A DNA stretch of 64,000 nt, taken from contig NC_056745.1 of the NCBI RefSeq assembly GCF_019279795.1, forward strand, positions 1,492,924,989 to 1,492,988,988. The letters are read 5' to 3'. Below the pieces are notes generated by a model. That model saw only the letters and a list, made by a program, of their open reading frames with translations. It ran no database searches and was not told the origin of the DNA. The position numbers were made by a program, and so were the translations under genes. The DNA is from Protopterus annectens. Taxonomy: Eukaryota; Chordata; Ceratodontiformes; Protopteridae. How positions within the stretch are numbered: the first letter of the stretch is position 1; every line of letters begins with the position of its first letter. This document shows positions 52,412-63,020 of the stretch, piece after piece.

Positions 52412-53612
52412 TTTCTCACTCGGATTTAATAGATAAACTCTCCCAACTAGGCATCAATCTCTGTGTTACCAGATGGTTAGCAAACTTGCTTACTGATAGA
52501 ACCCACCTAGTCAAAACAGGGGAAGCCATCTCAAGCAGTAGACCTGTAACAAGCAGTGTACTCCAAGGATCAGTCTTTTGGGGCCTTTGTTTGGTATGTA
52601 CTTTTCTGAGATGCAGGCCAAAAGTAGTGGGCTATGGCTGACCACATTTGCAGATGACTGCAAGCTGGGGACAGTTATCTATTTCCCTAGTGATGTGGAT
52701 ACCCTCCAAGAGGGTGTCACACAAACAAATGACTGGTGCCAGAAACATGGCTTCAAACTGAATGTTAAAAAAATGCATCATCATCCCATTTGGGGAGAAT
52801 GACATCCCACAAGTTATCACATTAATAACAAGGTGCTAAGCATGCAGTCAGTCTTGAGAGGCTTGGACACCCAGATTGATAGCAAACAGACTTTTGACCA
52901 CCATATTGCCTCTGTTATACGGAAAGCTTTCTACATGGCCCACCTCATTAGTAAGGGTATCTCATCAAGGGAAAAGGAGGTCATAGCATCCCTGTATTCT
53001 TCCCTTATAAGATCCATTACTGAGTACAGTGCCCCTTTTGGCATGTACCTCACAAAGCACATGCAGCACATGCAGCACATGCAGCAGCTGGAGACACCAC
53101 AGAGCTTCCTCACCAGGAGAATCCATGGCTTCAAACAGCTGCCTAAAACACATAGGCTAAAACCTCTGTCCCTCTACTCAGTCTCATACAGACTCCTCAG
53201 AGGTGACCTCTGTCTGGCATACAAAGCAATCTCAGACCCCACCTTGATTGGACTGCTGCATAATCTCAAGTCAAGCACCACTCTAGTAACCCACACGTGT
53301 GACCTCAGCCTGGTCTGTGGCATCAATAGGACTTGTTGGTAGGACAGATTTGTGTCTCAGCAACTCCCACTTCTGTGGAATAGACCCCCTCTCCTTGTCA
53401 AACAGAGTACCTAATTAACTCTTTTTTTAAGTGCAACCTGGATAACTGGATGGGGAGCGGAAAACACACTCCTGGGATACCACCTGTGTTACTGCTGGAC
53501 AGGGGCATCGGGTGCTGACTTTTCAGAATATGGGCTAAATTCTTGGCTAGACTTGTAAGGGCCTCTGGGCCAATAGCCTAGTAACTTCCTATGATTGTAT
53601 GACTTCCTATGA
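52412..53612 (+). pseudogene. CR1-like reverse transcriptase, right part and 3' end (plus strand)
   Basis: It continues the frame broken at 46970: SHSDLIDKLSQLGIN (from 52415), then MYFSEMQAKSSGLWLTTFAD and DDCKLGTVIYFP with the catalytic FADD. 52833-53342 is open for 169 codons (AFYMAHLISKGISSREKEVI, YRLLRGDLCLAYKAISD). An 'HMQHMQHMQ' triplet marks a small expansion of GCACATGCA at 53057-53084. The 3' end at about 53568-53612 has ATAGCCTAGTAACTTCCTAT and CCTATGATT-type 8-mer repeats, typical of CR1. Confidence 0.9.
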
Positions 53613-53619
53613 TCCTATG

Positions 53620-53795
53620 ACTGCTTCCAGTGAGTGCAGTTTCATGTTAAGACCCCTAGAGTTTAGCAGTATAACCTTGAGGTTTTTAGATGGAGTTTTT
53701 ATGGTGGGTATTTTGTCCTTGAGACGCTGCCTTTAAAGGCACTATGGGGATGGCAAGAGCCTTGGCCAGTAGCCAAAATCCCAGGGGTGAGAGAT
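53620..53795 (-). pseudogene. CR1-like ORF1 end fragment (minus strand)
   Basis: The minus strand gives LSPLGFWLLAKALAIPIVPL, the end of the esterase domain seen at 29980-30060. It is a short piece with an unclear left boundary. Confidence 0.75.
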
Positions 53796-54488
53796 ATTTG
53801 TTAAATTTTCCCTTGGCACTCCGTCGTCCTCCAGAGGTTTCTCGCTGCCGTGCTCTGCTGTCTGGTGGAACAGTAAACACTAGCCTCAGAGGTTCCAACA
53901 CACCTCTCGCCCACTAGCCATTCCCAAGTGCGAATTCTTGTACTGACTATATAAATTTACCTAGCACTGTGCATGGACAACTCTCCACTATTACTCAGGC
54001 CAGCTTGGTCAACATGGGCATCCTGACGCAGTGTAGCAACTCTGTCATGTTCACGGACAACCCTCTACTACTAGTCCACACAAACACAAGTGAAAGATGC
54101 AGCCATATTAAGAACCTTGAATCCACGCTCTTTCACACATCAGCCAGTACATATGACAATGAGTGGGTTGTCAACATGCAACACCTCACCCCCTACACCA
54201 CCGAAACCCACATCATACATATCTACATATGCAGAGGTCCTCACCAGAAACACATCTAAACACCAGAGACCTCCAACCACAAGTACACTACACACAATAC
54301 TTCCTCTGCAGAACACATTGCCCATAACAGCTCACACACCAATGTCTCACCAGTCAAACCCTTAAGGCAAAACACAAAATCAAACATTAGTCATGGTTGA
54401 CTCAATTGTGAGACACACACACATGTCCCTGTCACCAGGCTGGATAAGGATAAGGTCACAGTCAACTGTCTGTCAGGTGCCAGGATCT

Positions 54489-54560
<72 letters not shown>

Positions 54561-54865
54561 TATGTCTCTCAACAACAGGCACTGTTAAGAATCTGTCATA
54601 GTCCATGTTGGTGTGAACGACTTGAGAGGTAACTATCTCTACTATATGAAGAGACACATGACTGAGCTCTCAGACTATGTCTCAGGTAGGTATGTCCCTG
54701 GCCTTAAGCAGTATTTTACCTTCACCTACGATGATGCCTCACTACAAACAGAAAATTGTTGACTTCAATAATTGGCTTAGTTTCTGGTGTCATTCTAAGG
54801 CAATCCAGTATCTGTCAACCTAGGATGACATGATCGACAGACCTCGATGCTTTGCCAGAGAAGGT
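53796..54865 (+). pseudogene. CR1-like leader and ORF1 (plus strand) with CA-repeat expansion
   Basis: 53969-54259 gives MHGQLSTITQASLVNMGILT and VMFTDNPLLLVHTNTSERCS, the ORF1 start. A LVMVDSIVRHT-like block (GDS lost) lies near 54390-54415. A (CA)n run at 54491-54552 sits inside the ORF. After it come VIVHVGVNDLRGNYLYYMKR (about 54597-54650) and CFARE-like sequence to 54865. It is truncated by the next CR1 piece. Confidence 0.8.
54491..54561. repeat. (CA)n microsatellite
   Basis: About 30 CA dinucleotides inside CR1 ORF1. Confidence 0.95.
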
Positions 54866-55560
54866 CTTCATAGGAAGTTACTAGGCTAATGGCCCTAGGG
54901 CCCTTACAAGCCTAGCCAAGTTCTTACCCATATTTTCATGATCAGCACCTATTGCTCCTGTCCAACAGGGACACCCCTGGGGGGGGGGATTTATGGTCAC
55001 CCATCCAATCATTCAGATTGCATTTGAAGAGGGCTAATGAGGTGCTCTGTTTGACATGAAGTGAGAGTCTGTTCCAAAGGTGTGGTAACCTCTGGGAGAC
55101 AAATCTGTCCCTCCAGCAGGTTTTATTAATGTCACATACTAGGTTAAGGTCTTCAGAATGAGTAATCCATGTACCATTTGACTTTCAGATATGAAGCATT
55201 TCCAGTAATGCACGGGTAGAGATTGCCATATGTGCAAGGCAGAGATCACCTCTGAGTAGTATGCATGAAACAGAATAAAGTTAAAGTACGATCTCCATAG
55301 GACAGATGAAGACCTTGAATTTTCTTTGTGAGGAACCTTTGTGGTCTCTGCAGTTGCTGCAGGTGCTTGGAAAAGGTACATACCAAAAAGGGGCATTGTC
55401 CTCTGTTATTGGCCTGATGAGGGAAGAGTACAGGGAGGTTAACTTTTTTTTGGAGACAATGCCCTTACTTATGAGATGAGCAATATAGAATGCCTTTCTT
55501 ACCATGGTGGACACATGGTGGTCAAAGGGGACATGAACTGCCTGCTTACACTCCTGCCCT
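54866..55560 (-). pseudogene. CR1-like LINE 3' fragment (minus strand)
   Basis: It begins with the inverted 3' end (GGAAGTTACTAGGCTAATGG). On the minus strand it encodes FDHHVSTMVRKAFYIAHLIS and KGIVSKKKLTSLYSSLIRPI (55592-55281), then a C-terminal region interrupted by shifts. Closely related to 43351-43980. Confidence 0.8.
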
Positions 55561-55734
55561 TTATGCTTTGCACACTGCAGTGGTCTTTGCAAATGCCTAT
55601 TACCAGTGGTGGCCTTCCAGAAGGGCTAGTCTGAGCAAAACCTGCAAGGAAGCCTTTTCATCTGCTACTGTCTCTAAAACCCAGAGTTCTCACTGAACCT
55701 TCCGAAATCCAGACTGACCAAGCATGTCCGAGTT
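55561..55734. other. Unassigned sequence
   Basis: No recognisable element. Confidence 0.4.
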
Positions 55735-55845
55735 ATTACATGAGACATTTTTAGACGTGTTATATGTGACATTCTGGACATGTATTACATGAGACATTCT
55801 GGACATGTATTATATGTGACATTCTGGACATGTCTAAGCCACATC
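55735..55845. repeat. ~24-bp tandem repeat
   Basis: ACATTCTGGACATGTATTA-type units, alternately preceded by ATGAG or ATGTG, repeat about four times, ending at ACATGTCTAAGCC. Confidence 0.85.
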
Positions 55846-56109
55846 CCTTCTGATATCCAAAACAATTGACTTTGGAGGATTTCCTCCTAGTAGTCCTAAA
55901 TAATGACTATGACCACATGGACATTTCTCACAACCCTGGGATTCATGGGAATCATCTTAAGTTTCTGTCGCAAGACTTTCTGTGAAAAAAAAAAATAACA
56001 TGAATCTAGTGAACGTGTGAGAAGATTTCGTACAAGAGAAGCAATTATCATTTCATTTATTCCCCTCCCCCCAAAATAAATTCACCAAGAATTCACCTTG
56101 CAGTCAACA
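55846..56109. other. Unassigned sequence
   Basis: No gene or clear repeat; an A10 run at about 55985-55994. Confidence 0.4.
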
Positions 56110-56560
56110 TATGTCATGGCCTTTTTAGTTCTTCAAAGTAAAACCGCAATTTGTTGAGAAAAAACACCTTTATAGATAACGACAAACAGCAAAGCTTTCG
56201 GGTAGAACCCTTTCTCAATACTATTACATAAAATAAAACCAATTAGGTTTAAATACAGGTCAAGGTATCACATGACATGCAGCCCAAAAAATCATGTGAC
56301 AATATACATAAAATAAAACGCATAAAAATGTATATAAAAGTGTTTTAAATCCTCTTCAAATACTGATACACATATATAACTATCAAAAATACATCAAAAA
56401 ATACACCATAAAAATCTAACAATATAATCTGGTTTGTTGCAATTTAGTAAGAATGGGTTTCAGTGTAACCATAGAATTTAATCTTGGAAGATGGTCGGCA
56501 GCTAATATAAGTATCCATTCATATTCCTTGATCTCGAGCAAATTATTGCTATCCCCACCC
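56110..56560 (-). mobile_element. Penelope-like element 3' non-coding end (minus strand)
   Basis: On the minus strand the sequence reads through TTGAGAAAGGGTTCTACCCG, AAAGCTTTGCTGTTTGTCG and TATCTATAAAGGTG, a Penelope-type terminal region with a short stem (GGGT/ACCC) followed by GAAA. Its 5' side abuts the plus-strand Penelope at about 56560. It is a different family from the downstream 3' end. Confidence 0.65.
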
Positions 56561-56564
56561 CTTA

Positions 56565-58385
56565 ATGTTGTGTGCAACATCTTTTAATGTCACTGAACAA
56601 TTAGCTAATATCTTAGTGAAGGGTTTAACCTTTGTACCATCCAACAAAATGGACATAGCTCATACTATTTGTGACATCAAACTCTTTGTTAGAAAACTGA
56701 ATCTCAAACAACTCTTAGGATCTTATAATTCGACAATCAATTCCTTAAGAGTAGCTAGTTGCTATAATCCACCTTTGCATACTATGCTTCACACCTTCGA
56801 GAAAATGTGTGAAATTGATTTGAGACAATTACACCAACAAAGGAAGAAGCATTTATATAATCTATCTAAAGATGAGAGAGACAACATCAATTTGTTAATG
56901 TCAGCCAATGTTAGAATTATGAATCCAGACAAGGGAGAGGGGCTGATAATCATGGATATTTTGGATTATAATAACAAAATCATAGATCTTTTAACATCAG
57001 ATGCTTATGAAGAATGATCACTCAATGAATATAACAAATCTAACCAATTCATCAGAAGTTTGTTGAATGAACTTCTCATTGAGGCAAGGATTGATTCACA
57101 TCTTTTCAGTTATCTCATGATTGAAGCCTGAAGAGTACCAACTATTTTTGGAGTCCCAAAAATTCATAAAAACATCAACAATCCACCACTTAGACCAATA
57201 GTGGATGGTAGGAGTTCCTCCACATACGCTTGTGCTAAGTATGTGGATGTGATTCTCAAGAAATATGTAACAACAAATGAGTGGATTTTGAAGGACTCCT
57301 GGGACTTTTTGGAAAAGATAAATAGTTTGGATTACCAACAAGATAATTTCGTAACAGTGGATGTGAAGGAACTCTATACCAGCATTCCCCATCAACAGGG
57401 TATGGATTGGGCATTAGCAAATATGCAACAAAAGAATGCGGAACCAGATGAAATAGCACTGGTAGGAGAATTACTGGACATAATTTTGTCCTATAATTTC
57501 ATTTTCTTTGAAAAAAATTTTACAAACAAAAGAAAAGAGTAGCAATGGGATCCCCGTGTGGATCGAGCTACGCGAATCTAGTGATGTCCTATTGGGAGAA
57601 AACATTTGTATTCAATAATGATTTTCTCAACGGCATAATAATTTTTTATTCTAGATTCATAGATGACATCTTTAATTTTTCAAGGAGACGAAAATCAGAC
57701 AATCAACATCGTAAATATGTTCAATGAGAACACAGAATTTTTACGATTTACCCATACCTATAATGAAGAATCCATCGCTTATTTAGATGTTAAGTTGAGT
57801 AAGAATACGGTAAAAAAAGCATATGAAGTGAACATATTTAGAAAACTAACCTATTCTAATAAATTCTTGCACTTCTCCAGCACACACCCGATACACCAGA
57901 AAAAATCGGTGGTTAAAGGTCAGCTAGTTAGAGCTGCACGAATGATCACAACAGATTTAAACTTCGAGCAGGAATGCTTATTATTCAAACAGATGTTCCT
58001 TAATAGACAATATCATCAATGTTTTTTGGACCCCATAGTAGAAGAAGTTAAAATAAAAAGACAAATGGGTCATTTTATACCCATATTAAAGCAAAAAGAT
58101 TCTGGTTCCACAAATTATGGAGGCCAATCTATGCCTCTACCGCAAATGATATCAACAGGGCGATCCAATACTGAAGATTATAATCTGGCATGCATATTAA
58201 GATTTTCTTTGGATTTTGGTAGCATTAAAGAAATTATTCTGAAGAATTGGAACATCCTCAATGATGACCATTCATTAACATGCAAATTGGGTTTAGTACC
58301 TAAGGTCATATGCAAGAAAGGTTCCAATTTTAAGAATATATTTCAAAAGCATAACAATAACTCATTTGTCCCATTCCTCTATTGA
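56565..58385 (+). pseudogene. Penelope reverse transcriptase and linker
   Basis: 56565-57017 carries TEQLANILVKGLTFVPSNK and NPDKGEGLIIMDILDY. After stops at 57016 and 57129, VPKIHKNINNPPLRPIVDGR and VTVDVKELYTSIPHQQGMDW follow (to 57541, TAG). MGSPCGSSYANLVMSYWEK and SRFIDDIFNFSRR (57545-57727) hold the catalytic Asp pair. A frameshift near 57670 leads to 57663-58385, with AYLDVKLSKN, GQLVRAARMITTDLNF and an FKNIFQKHNNNSFVPFLY end. All RT blocks remain in order, with about four stops and one shift. Confidence 0.9.
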
Positions 58386-58419
58386 GGACTAATGTGGAAA
58401 TTGTCTATATTGCCATTAT

Positions 58420-58725
58420 ATGATTCCAGGTATATCAACAGTCATTAATGGAATCAAAATTCAAATTAAAGGAAAATTCAATTGCAATTCCAAAGGAATC
58501 ATTTACTTAGCCACTTGTCAGGCGTGTCCTTGCTTTTATATAGGAAAAACGGAGCAAAGGCTAAGGGACAGAGTGTATGAGCATTTGAGAAGCATCAACC
58601 TGCACAAGGAGGACAATGCCTTAGCGAGGCACGTTATGGAATATCCTGAACATAAATTTTGCTTTACAGTAACTCAGCAATTCAAGCAAGAAATTAGAGG
58701 GGGCCCATATAATTTACTGTTGTAG
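58420..58725 (+). pseudogene. Penelope GIY-YIG endonuclease domain
   Basis: 101 open codons: a FNCNSKGIIYLATCQAC block followed by CFYIGKTEQRLRDRVYEHL and DNALARHVMEYPEHKFCF. The GIY half appears as IIY and the YIG half as YIG, with the catalytic Arg region RLRDR and the Glu in YEHL in place. A TGA at 58382-58384 separates it from the linker. The domain itself looks intact. Confidence 0.9.
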
Positions 58726-58894
58726 AAATGTGAATTGGTATGGCAGATTAAGCTTAATGCCTTCACTCACCCAAGCCTTAATGAGAAATGCTCAATTATG
58801 AGTTTGTTAAAATTAAGGAGTTTAGAGAGGTAATCACTAGGTAGTTTATTGAAATAATAGAATAATCTTTAATTTAAGAACTAATTGGAAGAAT

Positions 58895-58962
58895 CATTTG
58901 TGTGTGTTTGTGTGTGTGTGTGTTTAAAAAAAAAATATATATATATATATATATGTATATGC

Positions 58963-59032
<70 letters not shown>
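58895..59032. repeat. TG/TA microsatellite in Penelope 3' region
   Basis: (TG)n at 58900-58924, then interrupted (TA)n to about 59025. Confidence 0.95.
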
Positions 59033-59707
59033 AAATTTATTTTGAATAACATTCAGACACCTCAATGATTTAGCAAATGCTTTTTAACATAGAAGAATTT
59101 AATTTAAATAAGCAAATTAAATCTATAATCTCTGCTATAAGGATTTCATTTTGATTCTATTTCGAATTTATGGTAATATGATAAATAATTTATTCTCAAA
59201 AAAATTTTTTAGATTAATATTGCTTATTAATAATTATAATTATTTATGATACAAATAACTTCATGAATTGTGTCGTAAAATAGTTCTGGTTTATAAACAG
59301 AACACTATTTAATAAACAAAGGTTATTAATTTTATTGTTAAAGTAGTTGCACATCACTGTTGGATTCAAAAGTGGACCATCTATTTTATTTATTTATTCA
59401 TATATTTATATATCGTGTGTTAATATATGATGGTTCTGTTATGTTTTTAACATTTATCTTCTTTTTAACCTGTAAACTAAAGTGTTTTTTAATAAAACCA
59501 TAATAAGAATAGATTTTAGGAATCAATCAAAAAACTTTTAAATTTAGCATAATTTTTTTAATTCATTTGTATATAGTGTAGATTTATATAATAAAATAGT
59601 TATTTCACTTTAAAGAAACCTACTACTGGTTTGAATTTTGCGGGCTTTTAAGTAAGAGCTTGCTGTTTAAACAAGTGTTTATCATCTGATTGATGTTTGC
59701 TAGTTTT

Positions 59708-59739
59708 CTGAGGAAGTCTAACCATCGAGTTAGACGAAA
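59708..59739 (+). ncRNA. Hammerhead-ribozyme-like motif
   Basis: CTGAGGA (59708-59714) fits the core CUGANGA. A perfect 7-bp hairpin follows, GTCTAAC (59716-59722), loop CATCGA, GTTAGAC (59729-59735), and then GAAA (59736-59739). The downstream AGTGTT could supply a minimal stem III and a GUU cleavage site. Stem I is weak. It fits hammerheads known from Penelope terminal repeats; activity is untested. Confidence 0.6.
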
Positions 59740-59810
59740 AGTGTTGGACAATTTTGTAACGTTTAAATAAAGTGTGGCTTGTAGCATTTGCCTGAGTGGA
59801 TTTCATCTTT

Positions 59811-60408
59811 TTTAGTTTGTTTGTTGTGGTTTATTTGTTTATAATAAATACCTATATGTTTAAAACTGAGTCTAATACCAGGTATGTGCTAGTGTTTCCA
59901 AGAAACATTGTGTAAAATATAGCACATATGTTAATTATTTAGCTGTTTTTAAGTGCTGAAAATCCAAATATCTGTTTTATGTATGTTTTACAGCTTTATG
60001 TTGTGCACTTCTTGGTGAAGACTTGTCGAAATTTTGACATTTTTCAAGAACTAGGTAAACACCAGACAGACAGAAAATGTGCATTAAAAAGGCAATAATT
60101 CTTTATTTTGGGTACAGTATAGCTTTTCTGTTATCATTGTTTGAATACAGGAGTTTGTGGTGAATTCAAGTTCTGTAAAGAACACTTCTCTAACACAGCC
60201 GTAACTTGGATACACATTTTCTCAATATATTATGCCACTTTTCACTAGATAGCGTGCGGTATTCTAAACCGTGTGTATTTTTAGAAGTTATAAATGTTAT
60301 AAAAAAAAAAAAAAGTCTTAGTCATGCAGTAGTTTCCTTTGCATTGTTTACATGTACTGTGGAAATGAAACAAATACTCTGGCATCAGCCTGTTAATCTA
60401 TCACACAG
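59811..60408. other. Intron sequence upstream of second plexin exon
   Basis: No repeat recognised. It ends in a good acceptor: GTTAATCTATCACACAG. Confidence 0.5.
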
Positions 60409-60528
60409 ATTTTTATGCGAGATGGAGCCGAAGAGTATGGGACTGTTCAGGTCTGGAGCAATTCTGTAAGAGGTGAACTTGTCTTTAGTGCAAAAGAAGA
60501 ACATTTGTATGTTTTATCAACAAATAAG
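60409..60528 (+). CDS. Plexin-family sema-domain exon (next exon)
   Basis: 120 bp, exactly 40 codons, between ACACAG at 60403-60408 and GTGAGT at 60529-60534. In phase 0 it reads IFMRDGAEEYGTVQVW, SNSVRGELVFSAKEE, HLYVLSTNK. In plexins the segment after the FLGTSxG...K motif has the same layout: a short acidic loop, a Tyr, then LVFS...HLYxLTxxxV, leading to the V-P-V-E-x-C end of the sema domain. The phase agrees with the exon ending at 36188, so both belong to one gene. The protein is a membrane semaphorin receptor. The paralogue is not resolved. Confidence 0.75.
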
Positions 60529-60780
60529 GTGAGTTATTTTGATTCTTTACAGTCGCATAACAGTTACATTTTATAATCCTTGTAATGATGATTAAAATCA
60601 GTAAAATTGAACTTCTGTTTATAAAAATGACAAAAATGAGTTCATAAATTTTTGACAGTAATTATGTTGCTATATAATTTGTGTTAGTTGAAGTATTGGC
60701 TTGCTTTGTTTCCTTAACTGTACTGAACACTTCCCAGTGCATTGTGGGGATTGTTTAATAAACTGGTTGTTGTTTGTCTT
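60529..60780. other. Intron sequence
   Basis: No recognisable element. Confidence 0.5.
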
Positions 60781-60782
60781 TC

Positions 60783-61035
60783 GGCTTTTCCCGGTTAGGG
60801 GTCACCACAGCGGAACTCCGGTCTGCTAATGATTGGCAGTAGATTTTCATGAACGCCGAGGTGCCAGCTTGACGTTCAACCTTCAGCGAAGACATGCCCA
60901 TTTACGCATGTCTTTCGAATGCCCACCCAACCGCGGGGAAGACATGCAGACTTCACACAGAAGGCACTCACTCGCACTCCAGCCGAGAATCGAACAGGAG
61001 AACCTCTTGCTGTGAGGCAACAACGCTATGCCAGC
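60783..61035 (+). mobile_element. SINE/MITE-like element of the 'CGGCTTTTCCCG' type
   Basis: It begins CGGCTTTTCCCGGTTAGGGG and GTCACCACAGCGGA and ends with GAATCGAACAGGAGAACC, TCTTGCTGTGAGGCAACAAC. These two blocks are familiar from interspersed repeats common in fish and other vertebrates. GC content is higher than in the neighbouring sequence. No coding role. Confidence 0.6.
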
Positions 61036-62302
61036 TAAAATATAAAAATGCTGCTTGAGAAGACTAGGTGCTGGAAAACCTGGACTTTTGACTGTGATGC
61101 TTGCGACTCAGATTTGATAACTGACTTGAAGGAAGGTTAGCGTGAGAGAGAAGAATTATGCCCAGTAGGTAGCTCATCTTCCACTTCGTGTGTGTGCATT
61201 GGAGAGTGCAGTGCATGAGTGTTACCTAGCAAGGGCATCCATCACATGCATGGAACACATTTCCACCCTAATGTCCAACAGCAGATAGTCAGGAAATCAT
61301 CACTGCTGCCAAGTAATATAAAGGACAAGAACTGTGGTGTTGCCTTTTATGTAACCCCCTGCAGGATCCTTTAGCATTGCTGAAAACACCAACCTACCAT
61401 ATTCCTATATACATGCAGCTCCAGAATGGGAATATGACTGGTGTAACCAGCCTGAAATGCATATACTGGTGCTGGGCATGGAGTAGGCTACTGTTTATAG
61501 TTTTGAAGCATATGAGTCATAGAGGAGGAGAAGGGTAATTGGTGGACATTGCTTATCATAAAGGTTCAAAGAATTAACCACCAGAATAAAAAGGAGGACA
61601 ATAACTGAAGTTTTGCATATTGCCCACTGGTGGTACTTAGACTCCAGATACAGTTGCTACCAGCTAGTGTTTCTAGTTCTCCTTTTTCTGTTGTCACACA
61701 ATTACAAATGGCAAACTATTGCCGTATGTTTCTACACATAATACAGTTAAATTGTAATTGAAATGATTGCATTACCTTAGTATGTGTTCTTTATACTGAA
61801 TTGCAAGAGTAGCATTGGAAGTTGTCAACTATGTGACGCAGGAAGTAGATAAGTGCTGGTGTTTAAAGATGTGTTCATAGACATCAGCCTGGATATTTGT
61901 CCAGCAGTTGAAGTGTGGCAAGACATTTAAGAAAAATTCTGTCTCTTTGCAGAATGTGATGCCACCCTCCTCCTCAGATCACTGCTCAAGAACCCACATG
62001 CATTTAACCAAACGTCATCCAACAGGTAATGATCTCCGCTCCTGAAGAAGTGTTTCTCCCTGCACATCTACTTGCATGGTCCCCAACTTCTCATGTCTTG
62101 CAGTAAATTAAAAAGGTACTCTCTCTGGGCCCTCCCTTGATGTGTTTTCCATAGCCTTCTGGTGGAGTCCTTGAACTCTCCCCATGTCCTAATTGTAACA
62201 GTAGTATTCTAGTGACAAATCTGATGCTGGACATCACATTGTCTTTCCTTTCCTTCCACACTACCAAAGTGTAAACAACAACCCTTCTTCTCTTTATTGT
62301 TT
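61036..62302. other. Unassigned intron sequence
   Basis: No gene, exon or clear repeat seen over 1.27 kb. Confidence 0.5.
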
Positions 62303-62400
62303 AGGTTCATAGGTAGGTACTAGGCTGTATGCCCGAGGGCATTTATAAGCCTAGCCAGAGTGTCAGCTTTTGCCTCCCCATTGATTAACTGAGCCTCTTA
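62303..62400 (-). mobile_element. CR1 3'-end scrap (minus strand)
   Basis: GGTTCATAGGTAGGTACTAG followed by GCTGTATGCCC and TAAGCCTAGCCAG is the inverted CR1 3' end. Confidence 0.85.
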
Positions 62401-62639
62401 CAGGAAACTCTCTTCCAATGGATTTCTGTTTTGTGGTTGGAATTTGGCACCACTCAGGAATTTGTCCAGTTCTATAAGCTTGTGATGTGTAACATGAGTT
62501 ACCACCCTGTGGTGGTGGTCAGTCTTCAACTTTTCTCGCAGTTGCATAGATCATGTTAACCATTGGTGAAAGGACAATGGTTTCATATGTAAAAAAAAAC
62601 AAAAAAAAAAATTACCATAGTTCATTTTGGTAAGTAAGA

Positions 62640-62900
62640 CCGCGTCATGTGCTATATAGGAAATGTACCCCTTCAGTCAGACACTGTTGTAAGGGATATG
62701 GGCATGAGTTTTGATAACTCCTTATCATCTGACCATTATGTTTCCATAGTAGTTTGGAAACCCTTTTATCTGGCCCATCTAATTTCCGAAGACATCTCCT
62801 CTAGATCCAAACAAAGCATAATTCCCCATTTGTCATCTTACTCAGACTTATTATTTAATATAATGCACCTTTTTGCATTTATTTATCTAAACATATCACA
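62640..62900 (+). pseudogene. CR1-like RT C-terminal scrap (plus strand)
   Basis: The open stretch reads TVVRDMGMSFDNSLSSDHY and KPFYLAHLISEDISSRSKQ, matching the CR1 block IRDLGTQVDSNLSFDNH...VRKSFYVAHLITKG. Truncated on both sides. Confidence 0.75.
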
Positions 62901-63020
62901 TGATGTGAGACTCGCATACCTGTCAACCTCTTTGAGCAAGAATCTGGACAAAGAGATACATAAAAGTGGGAGAAAGGCACAAAATTGGGACAATTTTTAA
63001 ATACTGCTCTTACAAACTTA
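62901..63020. other. Unassigned short segment
   Basis: No clear signal. Confidence 0.4.

Larger units (their letters stand above)
56563..59810 (+). mobile_element. Penelope-like element, nearly complete ORF (plus strand)
   Basis: It is 5'-truncated at the RT N-terminal block and contains RT, linker, GIY-YIG and a ~1.1-kb 3' region with TA/TG repeats and a hammerhead-like motif at 59708-59739. It ends near AATAAAGTGTGGCTTG and downstream sequence at about 59770-59810. It lies inside the plexin intron. Confidence 0.85.

Noticed and set aside
54391-54657. Frames encoding Cys-Val or Thr-His repeats
   Set aside because: Translation of the (CA)n repeat inside CR1 ORF1.
55735-55845. CRISPR-like array
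   Set aside because: The repeats are short, contiguous and without unique spacers; a simple tandem repeat in a eukaryotic genome.
58874-59065. Minus-strand frame rich in Tyr and Ile
   Set aside because: It is a translation of the TA microsatellite and has no coding meaning.
60206-60469. An 87-codon ORF spanning the second plexin exon
   Set aside because: It uses another frame across the splice acceptor; the plexin frame is phase 0 from 60409.
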